From positions 1,177,501-1,241,500 of the forward strand of contig OZ038468.1 of NCBI GenBank assembly GCA_964036295.1: a DNA stretch of 64,000 nt. Reading direction: 5' to 3'. Both the position numbers and the translations under genes were made by a program. The notes under the pieces are model-generated. The model made no database searches. It saw only the letters and a program-made list of their open reading frames with translations, and had not been told where the DNA came from. The first letter of the stretch is position 1. Every line of letters starts with the position of its first letter. Below, one piece after another: positions 20,929 through 33,234 of the stretch. The DNA is from Plumapathes pennacea (lineage: Eukaryota; Cnidaria; Anthozoa; Antipatharia; Myriopathidae).

Positions 20929-23900
20929 CTAACGAACAACAAAGCGATGATTAAATTAACTCGGGGAGGAGGGTGTCTCAGGTACCCGGGACAACTTTGA
21001 ACCCTATAAAACGGGGCCCAAAGTTCACATCGAATAGTCTTTGATCGAAAGTCTACAGTTTGTAGGTCAAAATTACGAGAGAAAAAAAAGGTTTATAACC
21101 CTGGGTTTGAGCTTGAAACAACCGAGCCCGCAGAGGAAATTCAGGGGCGAATTCAGTCAAGCAGTTGCAAGCGTAGTTTACAAGTTGAATCAATATTTTA
21201 CAAACATTAGAACACACTTTAATCCAATACCATGGCCTCATACTGTTGCAGCGATGCATTCGACACATTTATCTGTGAAAGTTTGCTGAATTTTGTCAGA
21301 CTATATTCGTTTAGTGGTGTTTGAGTAATGGTTCAACTTGTAAACTACACTTGTAATTAATGCGTATTGAATTGTCCACAGCAGGCAAATTTCTTTACTG
21401 GCATTACTTTGGTGAGAAAATGAAAATGGAACATCGAAGTTGGTGGTACTAGCCTGCGACTTCAACATTCCATATTTGTACAGCGGTTTCCCCTTGTAAA
21501 TGTCCGTATCGTACGCGATGAGTGGATTCTCTGCGTATAGTGCCCAGCCCTCCCCGAACGCCGTATAGAAAGTGCTGCTGGACAGCCAGCCAATCACACC
21601 GCCACATGTGTCCTGAAAATGCTCCGTCAATCCTTGTACCTATAACAAACACAAAGATGTCCGTTTAGTCACTTTGCTCTGACAAAGGGATAATGCTTAA
21701 ACCACCCTTACTTCCAAGAGTGCATGATCAACTTCAATTTTCTCCTTCAGTTTCTCATCAGAAATATACCATGCAGTAAGGAGAATTTGGCTTCGACTGC
21801 GTGCTCAAATGAAAGCAGATTAAACTATCAATTCTCACTCCATCACTCATACATTTTCTTCTTAAAAAGTTGGGAAAATCTGTATTTTGAGCTGGGAGTG
21901 AAAGGGTTAAGCAAATCCACATCAGCCTTAGGTCGACACGTGCAGAAGAAGGCGTTGGTGTGAGAGCAGTCTTCAGAAATACTTCGGAAAAACTTTCCGG
22001 ATCTTTCTGAACGTTTCAAATCCCTTAGCTTCCCACCGAGGGTGGGAGGGACTATGGGAATTAGGGTACTCGTTCGTACTCGTCCACATCAGCCTAGGTC
22101 GACACGTGCAGTAGAAGGCGTTGGTGTGAGAGCAGTCTTCAGAAATACTTGGAAAAACTTTCCGGACCTTTCTGAACGTTTCAATCCCTTAGGCCTCCGA
22201 CCGAGGGTGAGAGGGACTATCGGAACCAGGGTACTCGTTCATAGGGAACGTAAAGAAGCGCTAGCTACTGTGCATGGTTGTGAAAGTGGCTAATTTTCTG
22301 TTTGTTTGTTATTCTTTCAGACATAAAATGCCCTTGAACGAGTGGGAACTGGACCCAAGCCCTACCGCTGACCTGTGTGTGGTGCCCGGGCACCCCTTCG
22401 TGCGCGTTCGTACTCCACTGCATGTACCTGGGACCGGGTTTCTCCAGGAAGAACGGAATGAAGTAATTGGCATTTCTAGTGCAGTCCTTGTTGCTCCCCC
22501 GGTAGCTTGGGACCCCCATGTTGGGATTGAAGTTGATGGCGAGTTCCAGTGGGCAGTTGGGAGTCGTTTGCTTCGCGCCAGTGAAGTAAAACATGTCGAC
22601 TGTTTTGGGCGACATCAAGCTCATCACCTGAAATGACGTCACAGCCAGGTGAGTTTTGGGTTGAGTGATCAACTTCAATTTTCTCCTTCAGTCTCCTTAG
22701 ATATATTGTATATACAGTGAGGAGAACCTGGTGTTCGATAACTCGTTTAGCTCTCAATTCTCACTACATCACTCATACATTTTCTTCTTAGGTGGTTTAG
22801 AAGAACTGCGATATATCTGGTCGATAGGTCAGGGTCCAATGTTCTTTCGCGGCCAAAACTAATCAGGCGTCATATTTCTTGTTTTTAGTTTCTCTAGAGT
22901 GGTCCCCCCGGAACTCTTCATTGTGGCTAGTAATTCAAGGAGGGAGTGCTATTATCTGTGAGGGAGGACTCGTACATGTGGTATGTAAGGAAGGGGGATT
23001 CTACAATCATAAGCCCTTCTTTAGGCCCTCTATCCCACAGTCCTTTGCGCGCCCAACTTCTTAGATTCGCCATTTTATTGCTAATCCATTTCCATCCAAC
23101 TTTTTTGAGAAGAAGACTGATTAGATTTGTTTGATCTAAAATTACTACAGTCGAACCCCGCTATTTCAAACTCTCAAGTGAAGCGAGAAATAGTTCGAGA
23201 TAGCGGTTTTTTACCAAGGGGGAAATTCTATCAAGTTCACTTCACTGAAAGTCGATTTCTGTTCGAGATAGCGGGTAGTTCGAGATAACCGAGTTCGAAA
23301 TAGCGGGGTTTTATTGTATTCTACTTATCATGTTTTTTCGTGGTGGGGGCTAAACCGGCCTTGAATTTCTTTTTTGCACATTCCTAGATGAAAGCAAAAA
23401 CATTGGGTTGGCCGAGATGCCCTTTAAACAGTGAATACCTTTCGCGTTTCTGAGAACCATTGTTCCATTGCCAGCATTCTTTGGGGGCAGTTCTTCAGGG
23501 CGTTTTCTGGAGTACTGCAGTTTGCATGAGCGTTTGCATCAGACTCGTTGCCAGGAATCGGCCCATTGTTGAAGTATTGGTCCGGGGTATTGATCTTTTT
23601 GATGAACTCCTGGATAGCTGTGTCATTGTCTGCTTTGCCTGTAACGTTTTTCGCCACTGCGACAGCCTGTGACGTGATAAAACAAAGTAAAACAAGAAAA
23701 ACCAGGACAGCTGAAGACTAGAGTGGAAATCAATAGTTCTCGACAAATTTACCAAGGATATAATGAATTGACATAAATTAAAGTCGACCGGTATAAATCA
23801 GCATAAATTAACCCGATACAGTTGTGTGCAGTGACCGCTGACTCAAAACTATTTGTATTGTTGCCGCACGGCTGAAAAACGTGACGTCATAGGAAAGGCT

Positions 23901-26846
23901 TGAAAGACGAAGTTCGTGTGTGAAACCATTAAAGTATTAAAAGTGTTGTCTTCTTTACCTCAGGGAATAATTTGCCCAACATTTCTTCGCCAAGTTTGTA
24001 AACTTCATCCGGGGTATCATCAGTCGTTGTGAAGAAAGACAACATTTTCAGGTAGGCCCGCGTTCCGTTCAGCGGTTCCCCCGTGGGGAGCTTTTTGGTG
24101 GTCGTTTTATTCAGGTCAGCGGTGCCGTTTATGTAAACGTGAGAGAGCGGTAACGTCGATAGACCGCTGGACACATTACTGGGGACGCAGTGCTGCATTT
24201 GCTCTATTTCCAGAAACCTGAGAAAGAGAAATCCCACAATACTTTGAGCCCTTGTGTAAAGACCAACGAAAGGCGTAGAATACAAATTCTCCCAACCCTT
24301 TATGGAGAAAATGTGTCAGTAATGTAGTGAGAAGTGAACGTTTGATCAGCTATCATCAAAGCAAGGTGTCCAAGGCCAATCTATTTTTACTGTGTGATAT
24401 ATATCTCTGAATAGGAATGGGGCGGCTACGTTTAAATCTTACCGGTTAGGAATTTGGGCCGTTACGAAAATCTATCTGGTATAGCGCAAGCACAAATCAC
24501 AATCATTCAGTGCGATCGGAACGTCCTGAAAACGTATCCGATATGGGACGAACTTCTTTCAAAAAAGCAGCGAAGTAACAGCGCTCCTTTCGAAAATTGC
24601 TCCAAAAATAGCGTAACTCTACCAAAAACGCACGGCATTCTTCATTTATCGGACTTGGATTTCTCTCACCTGATGAAATCGTGGATTGGTTTCCCGACAT
24701 GCTGTACAGCATATTTGCGGATGGAGTCGCGTTGAGCCGCCGTGATGTTGGACAAAAATTCAGTACTGAGAATGGTCTTCATGTAAGACTCGTCTAACAC
24801 ACCTATAAATGCAAACTCCGGTTAATATCTTTTAATGTCACAATCCCATCCCCTCCCCCGTAGATATTCTACCCTACCCCTCCCCCGTAGATAGTCCTCC
24901 CCACCCCTTCCCTCATAGATACCTCATCCTATCCCCACCCATGTAGATAGCCCTCTACGTCTTCTCCCTCGTGACTAATCTCATTTCTCTCTCGTTTTCT
25001 CGTATCGCTAGGCTAATGGTGCATTTTTGTTGTTTCCTTGTGTTTCTAGTCCGATGCTATAGGCGCGATATTTAATTACTAAATGTATTGAAAACGACAT
25101 CAAACCATTGAACTGGACGCAAATATTTTCTCGCTTAATTAATGAACTTGATTGACTGTCATTAACTTTTCACTTATTGCAATTGCACGTCATTTGTGGT
25201 TAGCAACGGTCAACTTCGCTTTCGTCTTAAAATCAAAATTAGGGACACTTCAATCACTAACTTAGAGCACTGCCATAAAAAATAATAACTTGTACTTGTA
25301 CGAATTTGGAAGTTTTATGACTTATTAAAAATTTCGGATCGTTGGGCCTCGCGCGGTCTAGAGCATCAGGTTTTGCAGTTTGAAACCTTTTAGTTTACTT
25401 GAATCGTAAACAGTTGTCCTGACAGCGTCGGGTTATTCATCGTTATGCTCGGTTGCTTGATCTTATTAGCGGAATATTTGTGCAGTCCTTTTTGTGGGGT
25501 GCTTTCAAGCCATAGATGGGAAGTTACCAGCACTCATTTTAGTCATAAATTTGAAGTTTAAGGAAGAAGTCTCTGAATCTCTACGCCGTCGAGAAGTTTT
25601 TGGCTGTTTGCGTGAAAGTTTGTGATGTGTTTGAACTCCAAAAGAATGCGAAAATACATTTAATCTAACTTACTTAAGTAAACAAAAGCCCACTCTCTGT
25701 ATTAACTTCTTGAGAATGTTTTCCGGGTGTATAAAAAAAGAAGTTACACAAATTGTTCTAATAAAACTTGGAAAGATTTGCGTAGCAACAAACTGTCGTC
25801 ACTCCGTCACTCAACTGTGCTGTAACTTGTAAAGTTTGTTTTCTTATGAGTAATTACAGCGGATTTATTACTGACAAACAACAAAGTCTAAGTGAGCAAT
25901 TTATATGCGGATATTTTTTTAAATTCCTGCGGTGCTACCGTTGACTGATGACTTGCGCTGTCAGCCCCCATACTGGGTCAAGACGGCATTTGCCAGCTGA
26001 CGTACACACGAATTACATTTTTCAAGGTCATGTTTAAAAGTATTGTGATTTCTTGTTTGTGGGAGCTTTTCAGGGATCATGAGTAAACACATTACCTCTT
26101 GCGCCTTCTTGTGACACCTTGGGGTAGGATCCTTTGATGGCGTGAAGCCCGGCAACGCACTCCTCCACAGAACGTACCATTCCCGCTTTAAACCCGTACC
26201 GCAGATTATCCATATATCTGCTGAATGTCAAATTGACCTGAGCAAGTTTTTCCTTCAAAACAGCGACATCTCCCAGATTAAATGGCTTAAAGGACTTCAA
26301 ATTGTTCCCCAGCGCCCGTCCAACCCCACAAATTGCCTGATAGCAGAAATTATTTGGCCCGAGGAGATAGTCGCCCGCATAGTAATCACCGTCGAATGGA
26401 GTTGCAAAGTTATGCTTCAGATAATGCTTAACCTGAGCTAAAGCCTTCCTTTCCCGTGGCTTCAGGTCTGCCGCGGTGAAATCCAAATCTGAGACTTCTT
26501 TATAGAGTTTACTCGCTTCATCCGTGACGTGTTTCAGATTTGCAGGGGACGGGTCGTATGACTTGTATTTCTGCCGTATCTCTTGCGGTTTAACACCAGG
26601 CTTCGAGGCAATGTCGTAAGGATGCAGCTCAAAATATTTGTTTTGTACTTTTTGGATAAATGCCTCGATCCCGACGCGTTGAGCCTCTCGTGAGTAACTG
26701 CATCTCTCCGCGGCTTTATGCTCCGAAGTGCTTGTCTCACAACTGGGCGTCTTTGTGATCAGTATTATTCCAGCAATCAGGCATGCCAAACCAGCAACCA
26801 GCAACACACAGCCAATAACCAAAATCGTCCGAGATAAGTTCTTCAT
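20491..26846 (-). CDS. DUF885-family protein, predicted membrane-anchored metallohydrolase (7 exons, 749 aa)
   Basis: Exons on the minus strand: 26846-26096, 24802-24670, 24217-23959, 23666-23439, 22627-22373, 21639-21454, 20928-20491. They total 2250 bp with all phases consistent and end in TAA. Start: ATG at 26846 in cttcaccATG; nearer upstream in-frame codons are not ATG. Residues about 6-33 form one TM helix near the N terminus with few charges before it, suggesting a type II anchored protein with a lumenal or extracellular catalytic part. Catalytic landmarks: HEGVPGHH at about 533-540, the DUF885 (PF05960) signature thought to bind metal, and EGWALYAE at 572-579. VWRALRMIIDTGLH and EVTRYQSVPGQATSYMIGQ follow in the last exon. 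DUF885 is distantly related to zinc metallopeptidases; the substrate is unknown. The open frame and intact motifs suggest a working gene. Confidence 0.94.
21454..21639 (-). CDS. DUF885 gene exon 6: EGWALYAE, ends at a GC donor
   Basis: Encodes VQGLTEHFQDTCGGVIGWL, then FYTAFGEGWALYAE and KYGMLKSQ. The only border that keeps the conserved KYGMLK-Q-(V/I)WRALR continuity puts a gctagt donor after CAG, making this a GC-AG intron. Confidence 0.9.
21726..21909 (+). repeat. Dispersed repeat family B, copy 4
   Basis: Full-length member inside a DUF885 intron. Same start and end phrases as the copy at 5513. Confidence 0.75.
21915..22250. repeat. Two direct copies of a ~165-bp unit
   Basis: aggtcgacacgtgcag and gagagcagtcttcagaaata recur about 165 bp apart (near 21930 and 22095). 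It lies inside the same DUF885 intron as the family B repeat at 21726. Confidence 0.8.
22373..22627 (-). CDS. DUF885 gene exon 5: HEGVPGHH metal motif
   Basis: Encodes VMSLMSPKTVDMFYFTGAK through YFIPFFLEKPGPRYMQWSTN, then AHEGVPGHHTQ. The donor gtcagc follows CAG. The His-Glu and His-His residues are the expected metal and catalytic site of the family. Confidence 0.95.
22667..22806 (+). repeat. Dispersed repeat family B, copy 5
   Basis: Begins gatcaacttcaattttctcc and has a shortened middle. It starts 40 bp from the acceptor of DUF885 exon 5. Confidence 0.7.
23146..23318. mobile_element. MITE-like element, cgaaccccgctat ends
   Basis: acagtcgaaccccgctattt at the left pairs with aatagcggggttttattgta at the right. 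Inner gttcgagatagcgg is repeated. About 173 bp in a DUF885 intron. Confidence 0.75.
23439..23666 (-). CDS. DUF885 gene exon 4
   Basis: Encodes AVAVAKNVTGKADNDTAIQE, then FIKKINTPDQYFNNG and a two-cysteine segment. The acceptor is cgtcacag and the donor gtattc. Phase 0 at both ends. Confidence 0.9.
23959..24217 (-). CDS. DUF885 gene exon 3
   Basis: Encodes FLEIEQMQHCVPSNVSSGL, then LPLSHVYINGTADL and a stretch ending EEMLGKLFPE. It contains several N-x-S/T sites, which fits a lumenal or extracellular domain. The acceptor is ctttctcag and the donor gtaaag. Confidence 0.92.
24670..24802 (-). CDS. DUF885 gene exon 2
   Basis: Encodes VLDESYMKTILSTEFLSNIT, then AAQRDSIRKYAVQHVGKPI. The acceptor is ttatag and the donor gtgaga. 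Confidence 0.9.
24835..24960. repeat. C-rich tandem repeat with gtagata
   Basis: About four to five diverged units of roughly 25-30 bp, each with a ccctcccc-type part and tagata. It lies in DUF885 intron 1. I see nothing else in 24960-26090. Confidence 0.7.
26096..26846 (-). CDS. DUF885 gene exon 1: start, TM anchor, N-terminal domain
   Basis: Encodes MKNLSRTILVIGCVLLVAGL and the rest of a TM helix, then a cysteine-containing stem and a helical domain ending in KVSQEGAR. The donor is gtaatg in phase 1. Confidence 0.93.
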
Positions 26847-27035
26847 GGTGAAGCAGAGCCGTGGTTCCCTTCCGATACTCACTAAACTCCGCGCTCGTCA
26901 ATCGATTGTGATCAGACCAAAACCTCGCGCATATTTCTATCCGCGTTTCGTAATCAGATCCAGGCCTCCTCTGTAACCTGACAAAATCTTATCTAAGAGG
27001 GGGATAGTGGGTAAAAGTTTGCATTATCTCGTAGT

Positions 27036-27306
27036 TAAGGCCTGTGCAAACGAACGCAACACAGCATCGCCCAAGATTGTTGGGTAAATGTTGTGCGATG
27101 TTGGGCAATGTTGTGTGTACAGTGACACCTAGGATATTTGCGAAACCGTACAGTGTCATTGTCGTCCGTCTGGTTATGCAGCTCGTGCTGCTCTTATATA
27201 CTGCTCTTTTTCCCGTCGCATATTAAAGCATTCAGGGCACATCATGCAACATTGCCCAACATGATGGGCAAACGAATGCAACATGTTGTCATTTCTGCTT
27301 GCCCGG
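27036..27306. mobile_element. MITE-like element with cgcaaca / ttgggcaatgttg motifs
   Basis: Inverted ends around gcaaacgaacgcaacac and the cgaatgcaacatgttg part near 27275, with internal repeats of ttgggcaatgttg in both orientations. It lies upstream of the DUF885 start. A fragment of similar sequence is at 37560-37610. Confidence 0.55.
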
Positions 27307-27344
27307 GGTCGATACAGTTTCACAGTATGAAGAGGTTGCCACTT

Positions 27345-27440
27345 CATTAGCTTGCTCATGTGAAAGCTGATTAAACTATCAATTCTCATTACATCACTCA
27401 TATACATTTTCTCTCTGAGAAGTTGGGAGAATATGCGTAA
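27345..27440 (+). repeat. Dispersed repeat family B, partial copy
   Basis: Right half of the family only (tgaaagctgattaaactatc to gttgggagaatatg). Confidence 0.6.
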
Positions 27441-28496
27441 ATGTCGTTCTTGAATTTTTCTCTTGATTCTCAATCAATCACAGTAGGGGAAATGTTAGCA
27501 TTTGATAGCTCGTTTGGATGAAAGCTAGTGGATTGATCATTTCTCACGGCTTCGTCTCTCACATATCCAATATACTCTAATTGAGTCCGACGGGCAAGTA
27601 AAAATTTGACTGTCAGTTAACAATTTGGGGGCCCGTATGGACACTTGTAAGTGAGTTGCTTTGTTCTAAAACGAATTTCCGATGGACGTCAGTTTTTCTA
27701 GACTGTATCAATCTCTCCACTTCTGGCCAAAGATCGTATGTGTGAGTGAAAAATAAACGCCTTTCCTACAGACCTCTAATTCTCAAACTCATTCATTTTT
27801 CACTCGCGGGCACGATCTTTGGCCAGAAAAGAAGGGACTGGAACAGTCTACGGGTTGTCCATCGGGCACCGCTGGTTAGCACTTTGAAGGCCTGTAGGCA
27901 CGACACTTGAAACAGTTTCACTCACTATATCTCCGTCCATTTCCTCTGTGTATCGGACCGCTATCTGACTCCCTATACTTGTCTATCGGGCTCAGATGGG
28001 GTGTATTAGACAACGCTCTCGTCTCTCACGCACACATTATTTCATAAATAGTTCAATGGGGCTCGGGATATGAGCGGTTCATTTGTCTGACGCAGCGCTG
28101 TCGAGTTATCATTGAATCAGTTTTAGCGAACAGTAAAATTATATTCCGGGCTTTCCCTGCAACTGCTTTTAAATGTTGCTTTATAACTCAGCGAGGGTCA
28201 CTTTCACTGTCATTTAATAAAAATGTTGTTTCGAAATTGTTACGGGGCAGATTTTTGTCGAACTTGTCTGGCGGGAAACTCACTTCCAAGAATTGCGGCC
28301 GAGGCACTTGAAATCCTAGGAAACCTAGAAACACGTCAAAGTATTTCGTGGATTTTAATCAACCACACCTAACAGTGTTCTCCTTGTATGTACTAAAGGT
28401 AGTACAAGTCAAACCGGTATTAGGCAGACACCCTTTGGAAATTGTGGAGTGTCTGCTTAATACAGGGTGTCCGCTTAATCAAAGTAGAGTTTACAG

Positions 28497-28686
28497 TACA
28501 GTTGGAGCTCCCATAAGCTGGCACCCTTGGGAATCAGAAAAAGTGCCCGTAACTGGAACTATCCGCCTTCGAGAATGTGTAAATCCAGAGTTTGACTGAG
28601 CTAGAATTTAAACGGGGTTTCGTAGAGGCGTTCGTAAGTAGATCTGTCCGCTTACGAGAGTGTCCGCCAAGAGAGCTTTGACTGTA
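28497..28686. mobile_element. MITE-like element family A, copy 2 (in duplication I)
   Basis: tacagttggagctccc to agagctttgactgta. It shares its interior with the copies at 1725 and 33904. Flanking gtctgcttaatacagg and gtccgcttaatacagg phrases suggest it is nested in a slightly larger element. Confidence 0.65.
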
Positions 28687-29328
28687 TCTTACTGGGGAGC
28701 AGATTTTCGGGCCTTGGACAACTGTCCGCTTAATACAGGCTTAATACGGGCCGCTTAATGCAGGATTTACTGTATCTTCATGCCCCTTGACAATGGAAAG
28801 TCCCTTGTCACTACAACGTGCTGTTTCAACAATGCCTCGGAACATTTTCAATGCCTCTTTAACAAGATGTGTTTCTTCACTTCAGGTCAAGTTAAGACTA
28901 CTTGATACTACAAGACACAGTTCCAGACCACGAAAGGACAAGAGATCAACCTTACTTCTTTCTGATATACGTATGTACTCGTTTATTTGTTTGCTATCGC
29001 ACACACTCTATTCCTTGTCTCATACTCACTCAAAGTTATTAGCTGGATAGCTGACTACCCGTAACACTGTTCACCCCCTCGTCCTCTCTGTTGAGTTCCA
29101 CTCCCGCCCCTCTTGAGAACTGGAGCCATTATGATCTCCCCGCTATCTCCTGCGCTAAGGCCACAGGTGCTGAACATTTTGCGAGCTTCCTATCCTATCC
29201 GGTGCAGAAAAGCAAACAGACTGTCCACTGTGGTTCTTCCAACGTCTCTAAGGCCAGTGTTTCATTATAGAGATTCCTCTGGCATTTTCATTTTTTTCAC
29301 AGTTACAGATTTCTCGGTGGGCCGTGAG

Positions 29329-29343
29329 CCACTTCTGACACCA
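29329..29343 (-). other. tRNA-like primer-binding-site motif
   Basis: The minus strand reads tggtgtcagaagtgg, like the retrotransposon primer site complementary to a tRNA 3' end. The base just before it ends in ca. No reverse transcriptase or long internal frame is present, so at best it is a relic. A twin is at 34737-34751. Confidence 0.25.
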
Positions 29344-29473
29344 TGTTGCGATTTCAGTTAGTGATAGGATGAAACGACACGACTTGTGTGATGATTGAAA
29401 TCCGATAATAATCAATACAACAGCGTGGGCATTCGCACTGGGTGACTAAATAAGTCACGAGATTTACGCGATC

Positions 29474-29686
29474 ATGCGATGCAACTGGGCGTTTCTCATT
29501 TGCATTTACTACTGCTTCGAATACTCAGTTCTCGCTAAAGAGTTTTATTCGACATTAGTCCTCGGAAAGGTAACATTTTGCTCATTTGAGAGACAAGGAG
29601 TAACGGCACCCAGAGGTGAGTTACCAAATTGTTCAATAACAAATGAAATATTCTCATCTCATATTACACGAGCTTTCCGTATATGA
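29474..29686 (+). other. Short open frame with signal-peptide-like start (doubtful gene)
   Basis: ATG codes for MRCNWAFLICIYYCFEYSVL followed by a hydrophilic stretch, 70 codons. The twin at 34882-35094 is also intact but differs mostly by amino-acid-changing substitutions. I would not call it a gene without RNA evidence. Confidence 0.2.
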
Positions 29687-31674
29687 TGCATCTACTTTAT
29701 CAAAGTTATGCTTTCAGCAGAATCTACTTCTAGTTTGTACCGTTTGAAAACAACGTTGAAGTCTTCGCAGTGAAAAGTGAACGGCATATAGTTAGTTGTA
29801 CCTTTTAGCTTTGAGATATTTTCGGAGCGATTGCGGGTGTAGAGAAGCCGTGGGCGAGTTGATATTTCGTTAAGATTAAGGTTTTGGAATTGGTACACTT
29901 TCTTGTGTCACAAGCTACACTCTGTCGGGTATTATACGTTTCGGGATTTATTGTACAGCGACGTCTATTTCACGCGCGCGTGAGGACGATGGCAGCTACC
30001 TTCTAATTTTGTTCGCCATGCTGTGAAGTGCCCAAAACAGTCGCCAAAAATGTGTGGTTGAGTACTGTAAGCGGTAAGAGCGTGCAATTTCACTCCTTTG
30101 GTGCCACGAACACGTAGTACTCAGCCCTCGATCCTCAATCTCGTTAAGAACAGAGACGACTGCAGCGAAGTTTGAGATATTTTTGTCTCTTAATGGTCGA
30201 TTCGGTGGTGTGCATAATTACTTTCTGACGATTCTCATAGGCGACACCACAAGACGGAACACCGCTCAAAAAGATTTTACATCCACCCAGAAGTGTATTA
30301 ATACGTACGGTATAGTTCGTGTTGGGGCTTTGAAAAAGAATACAAATATAGTTAGGGGATAGTTTTTGTTTTGATCTTATACATGAGAAATGGCTATGTC
30401 CTACAATCTTCTGTTAAATCAATAGAACAACGTGAGCATGCGCACAGTCACGAGAATCAGGCGATCACGCGATACAAAGTGTCGCGTTCCTGGTGCTACA
30501 GACACGGGGTGTTGTGCTCCAGAGTCGCCAGGTTAACCACATTTCAGTACAAGACGGACAACAAGATTTAAACTCGTTTATTTAGAATCAGGCTGAGCCG
30601 ACCATACAAAACATGCGGTGAAAACTATAAACGAATATAGAATTACCGAAGTTAAAGGATGGTCAGAAGTACAAATCTAAAACTATAAAATAGACAAAAT
30701 CGAAGACTAGAAATATACAGGCGTAAATTATGTCTGATCTTGACTCCAGGGCTTAGTTACATAGATGTTAACTCCAAGACTATAAAGAGCATGCTACTAA
30801 AACAAGAGTTGCATTCCTAACTTGTAAGAAAGATGCAGACTAAGGTGCAGCTTGCCATAATGAATGATTAGCTATTCAAAGAGGTCACGGCTGAATGCAA
30901 GAAACAATCAATTTTCAGTTCTAGTAACGTCACAGGAAGGCTTATTTGCATTTACTAAGCCATTGCTTCGAATAGTTGAAGCGTTTCATTTGGACTTTGA
31001 TTCCTCGAAAAGGTAAAATTTTCCTCCCAATGGTGAGATACCAAATCAGTTCAATCACAAATTATATACTTTAATATATTACACGAGTTTTCCGTGTATG
31101 ATGCATCTGATTTATCAAAGTTATGCTTTCAGTAGAATCTAGTTCTAGTTTGTACCGTTCGAAAACAACGTTGAAGTCTTCGCAGTGAAGAGTGCGGAAC
31201 GGCATATAGCTAGTTGTACTATTTAGCTTTGAGATATTTTCGGCGAGCGGTTCAACCAGCGGCTGGTGTAGAGAAGTGGTCGAATTGATATTTCGCTAAG
31301 ACTAAGGTTTTTGAATTGGTGCTCTTTCTTCTGTCACAAGCTACACTCTGTCGGGTATTACGTTTCGGGATTCTTTACACAGCGTGAGGAGGATGGAAGC
31401 CACCTTCTGATTTGGTTCGCCATGACGTCAATGTTCGCCTCAATCTCGTTAGAAACAGAGACGACTGCAGCGAAGTTTGAGATATTTTTGTCTCTTAATG
31501 GTCGACTCGGTGGTGTGCATAATTACTTTCTGACGTTTCTCATAGGCGACACCACAAGACGAAACACCGCTCAAAAAGATTTTGTATCCACCCAGAAGTG
31601 TTGGACACGACAAGGAACAAGGTAAAATCAAGTATTTCATTTACTAAACTCCAAGTGATTCAAGGCAGTGCTGG

Positions 31675-33234
31675 ATTGATTTTGAGAAGAAATGCTGCGG
31701 CTTTCGCTTGCTTGAGTTCCCAGTACAGTACAGTACCTATCACGTATATATCTCAGGTTTGAAATAACTAGAAATACGATAATCGCAGATACCTTCTCGC
31801 TTTGCTATTGATTGGACTTTTACTTTGGTACTGCTCAACAAGAGCTAGCACAAGAACAGGCTTTGTTTTACCGAAATGTTGATGCAATCTTTTTTTCGAA
31901 GTCAAGTGCTACACGCAAAAGAAGGAGAAAAAGAATGGTTTGTGTTATACTTTTGCGTTGAAAAAGGCGTCGATTGCGTGACGCCGTACGTATTTCCCAC
32001 GGTCAGCACGCCAAATTAATTCATACAGTCTGCCAAGCACGTTCTCAAAATTTAATACTTAAATTTTGAAGTTAGTCGGCCGCCGTAGTACGGGAAAAAG
32101 AAGAACACTGATTTTCCAATTTTGAATTCATAGGCAACACATCAATTAAATAGGCTTCCTGTGCGATTTTTTTTTACTCTGGACTGCATGCACACTTGAC
32201 TCAGGCATGCATATCTAATGAGCTTGAATTGTTTTGTATGTGAACCTGCTCAAAACAGCACGATATCTCCCAGAATCAAAGAACGGTTTACTTCAAATTG
32301 TACACGGGCTTCTGACCTAGTCATACTTCAAAGGGCTTGTGAACGATTCTCGCTGTAATCATAAATATTACAATTTCCTCTAATGTGATTGGTTCATAAA
32401 CTCCCCGATTAATCATTAATTGGACACTTATTGTTCTGTAATCGGATACTTCTTTGTTCTGTAATCGGACTGTTGGCTTAACCAATCATAAGCAAGAGTG
32501 AAATTTAAATGCACCAGTCAGCGCCACACTGATTTTCAGTGGAGAAAAAAGAAAACCGGTGTGAGTTTGTGGCATCTCGAAAGGCGGCTTTTGTTAATTC
32601 TTGCGCAATTTAACATGGAAGGAACAGTTTGTGGTCAGTCGAAGAACGTGAATAGTCACCATTGAACAAAAGAAGACTGGGAATTCTTGCCAATCGGACG
32701 TATTTGTTGAGTTCACGACGTCGCCAGCTGCTAGCTGTGCTACAGACACTGCAAGTTATGGTTCAATGAATGAACGACGTCAATTCATTTAAAAACTCAT
32801 GGAAGACTTTTATGTTTGTTTTGATGGACCGTGATGGACGAACATTCCTTGAGAATAAAGTTGTCAAGAAATTGGTAAGTTTGGATTGCTTTGCCGAAGG
32901 TACAAATTTTTTCAGTCTTGAATATTTCCTTTGAATGCCTTGTAAACTTCTTCGAAAATATAAACTAGTATTCTGAATTTCAAAGCACCGTTTATGTTCA
33001 AAAATGCAAACCTGAAAAGTCGAAAGAAACTGTCTTTCAATTTGTGAGTTCGTGATGGGTTTACTGATTTTTTATGAGTGTACAGAACTTACACATTTTC
33101 GACTTTTACTCCAAAAATCCGCATTCAACTCAAATCATTGGGTAAATTAGCTTCTTGTTTCTCTCAAGTATTTAAAGTTGATAAAACTGAGAGCTACATG
33201 ACTACGAACAGGCGGTTAACGTTGTGTTTACAAA
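31675..33234. other. Spacer between the duplications; no protein recognised
   Basis: 31755-32364 is similar to 40588-41157. Downstream, a strong donor (attg followed by gtaagt at 32875) could end a non-coding 5' exon of the plus-strand gene at 37.7 kb, but that is a guess. Confidence 0.4.
31755..32364 (+). repeat. Repeat X, uninterrupted copy
   Basis: Matches 39624-39649 joined to 40588-41157. The continuous text here (gaaatacgataatcgcagat) shows the empty site of the foldback element inserted in the other copy. Confidence 0.8.

Larger units (their letters stand above)
27813..31674 (+). repeat. Large direct duplication, copy I (~3.9 kb)
   Basis: From cgatctttggccagaaaaga to caaggcagtgctgg it is co-linear with 33235-37189 with scattered substitutions and small indels. 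It contains a family A MITE and an internal diverged repeat (about 29440-30270 against 30930-31600). I recognise no protein in it. Short open frames inside it are mostly conserved only because the copies are recent. Confidence 0.9.

Noticed and set aside
22265-22678. Extending DUF885 exon 5 through the frame beyond HEGVPGHHTQ
   Set aside because: Family continuity requires VQGLTEHF next, found at 21639 after a clear CAG|gtcagc donor. The extra frame is intron.
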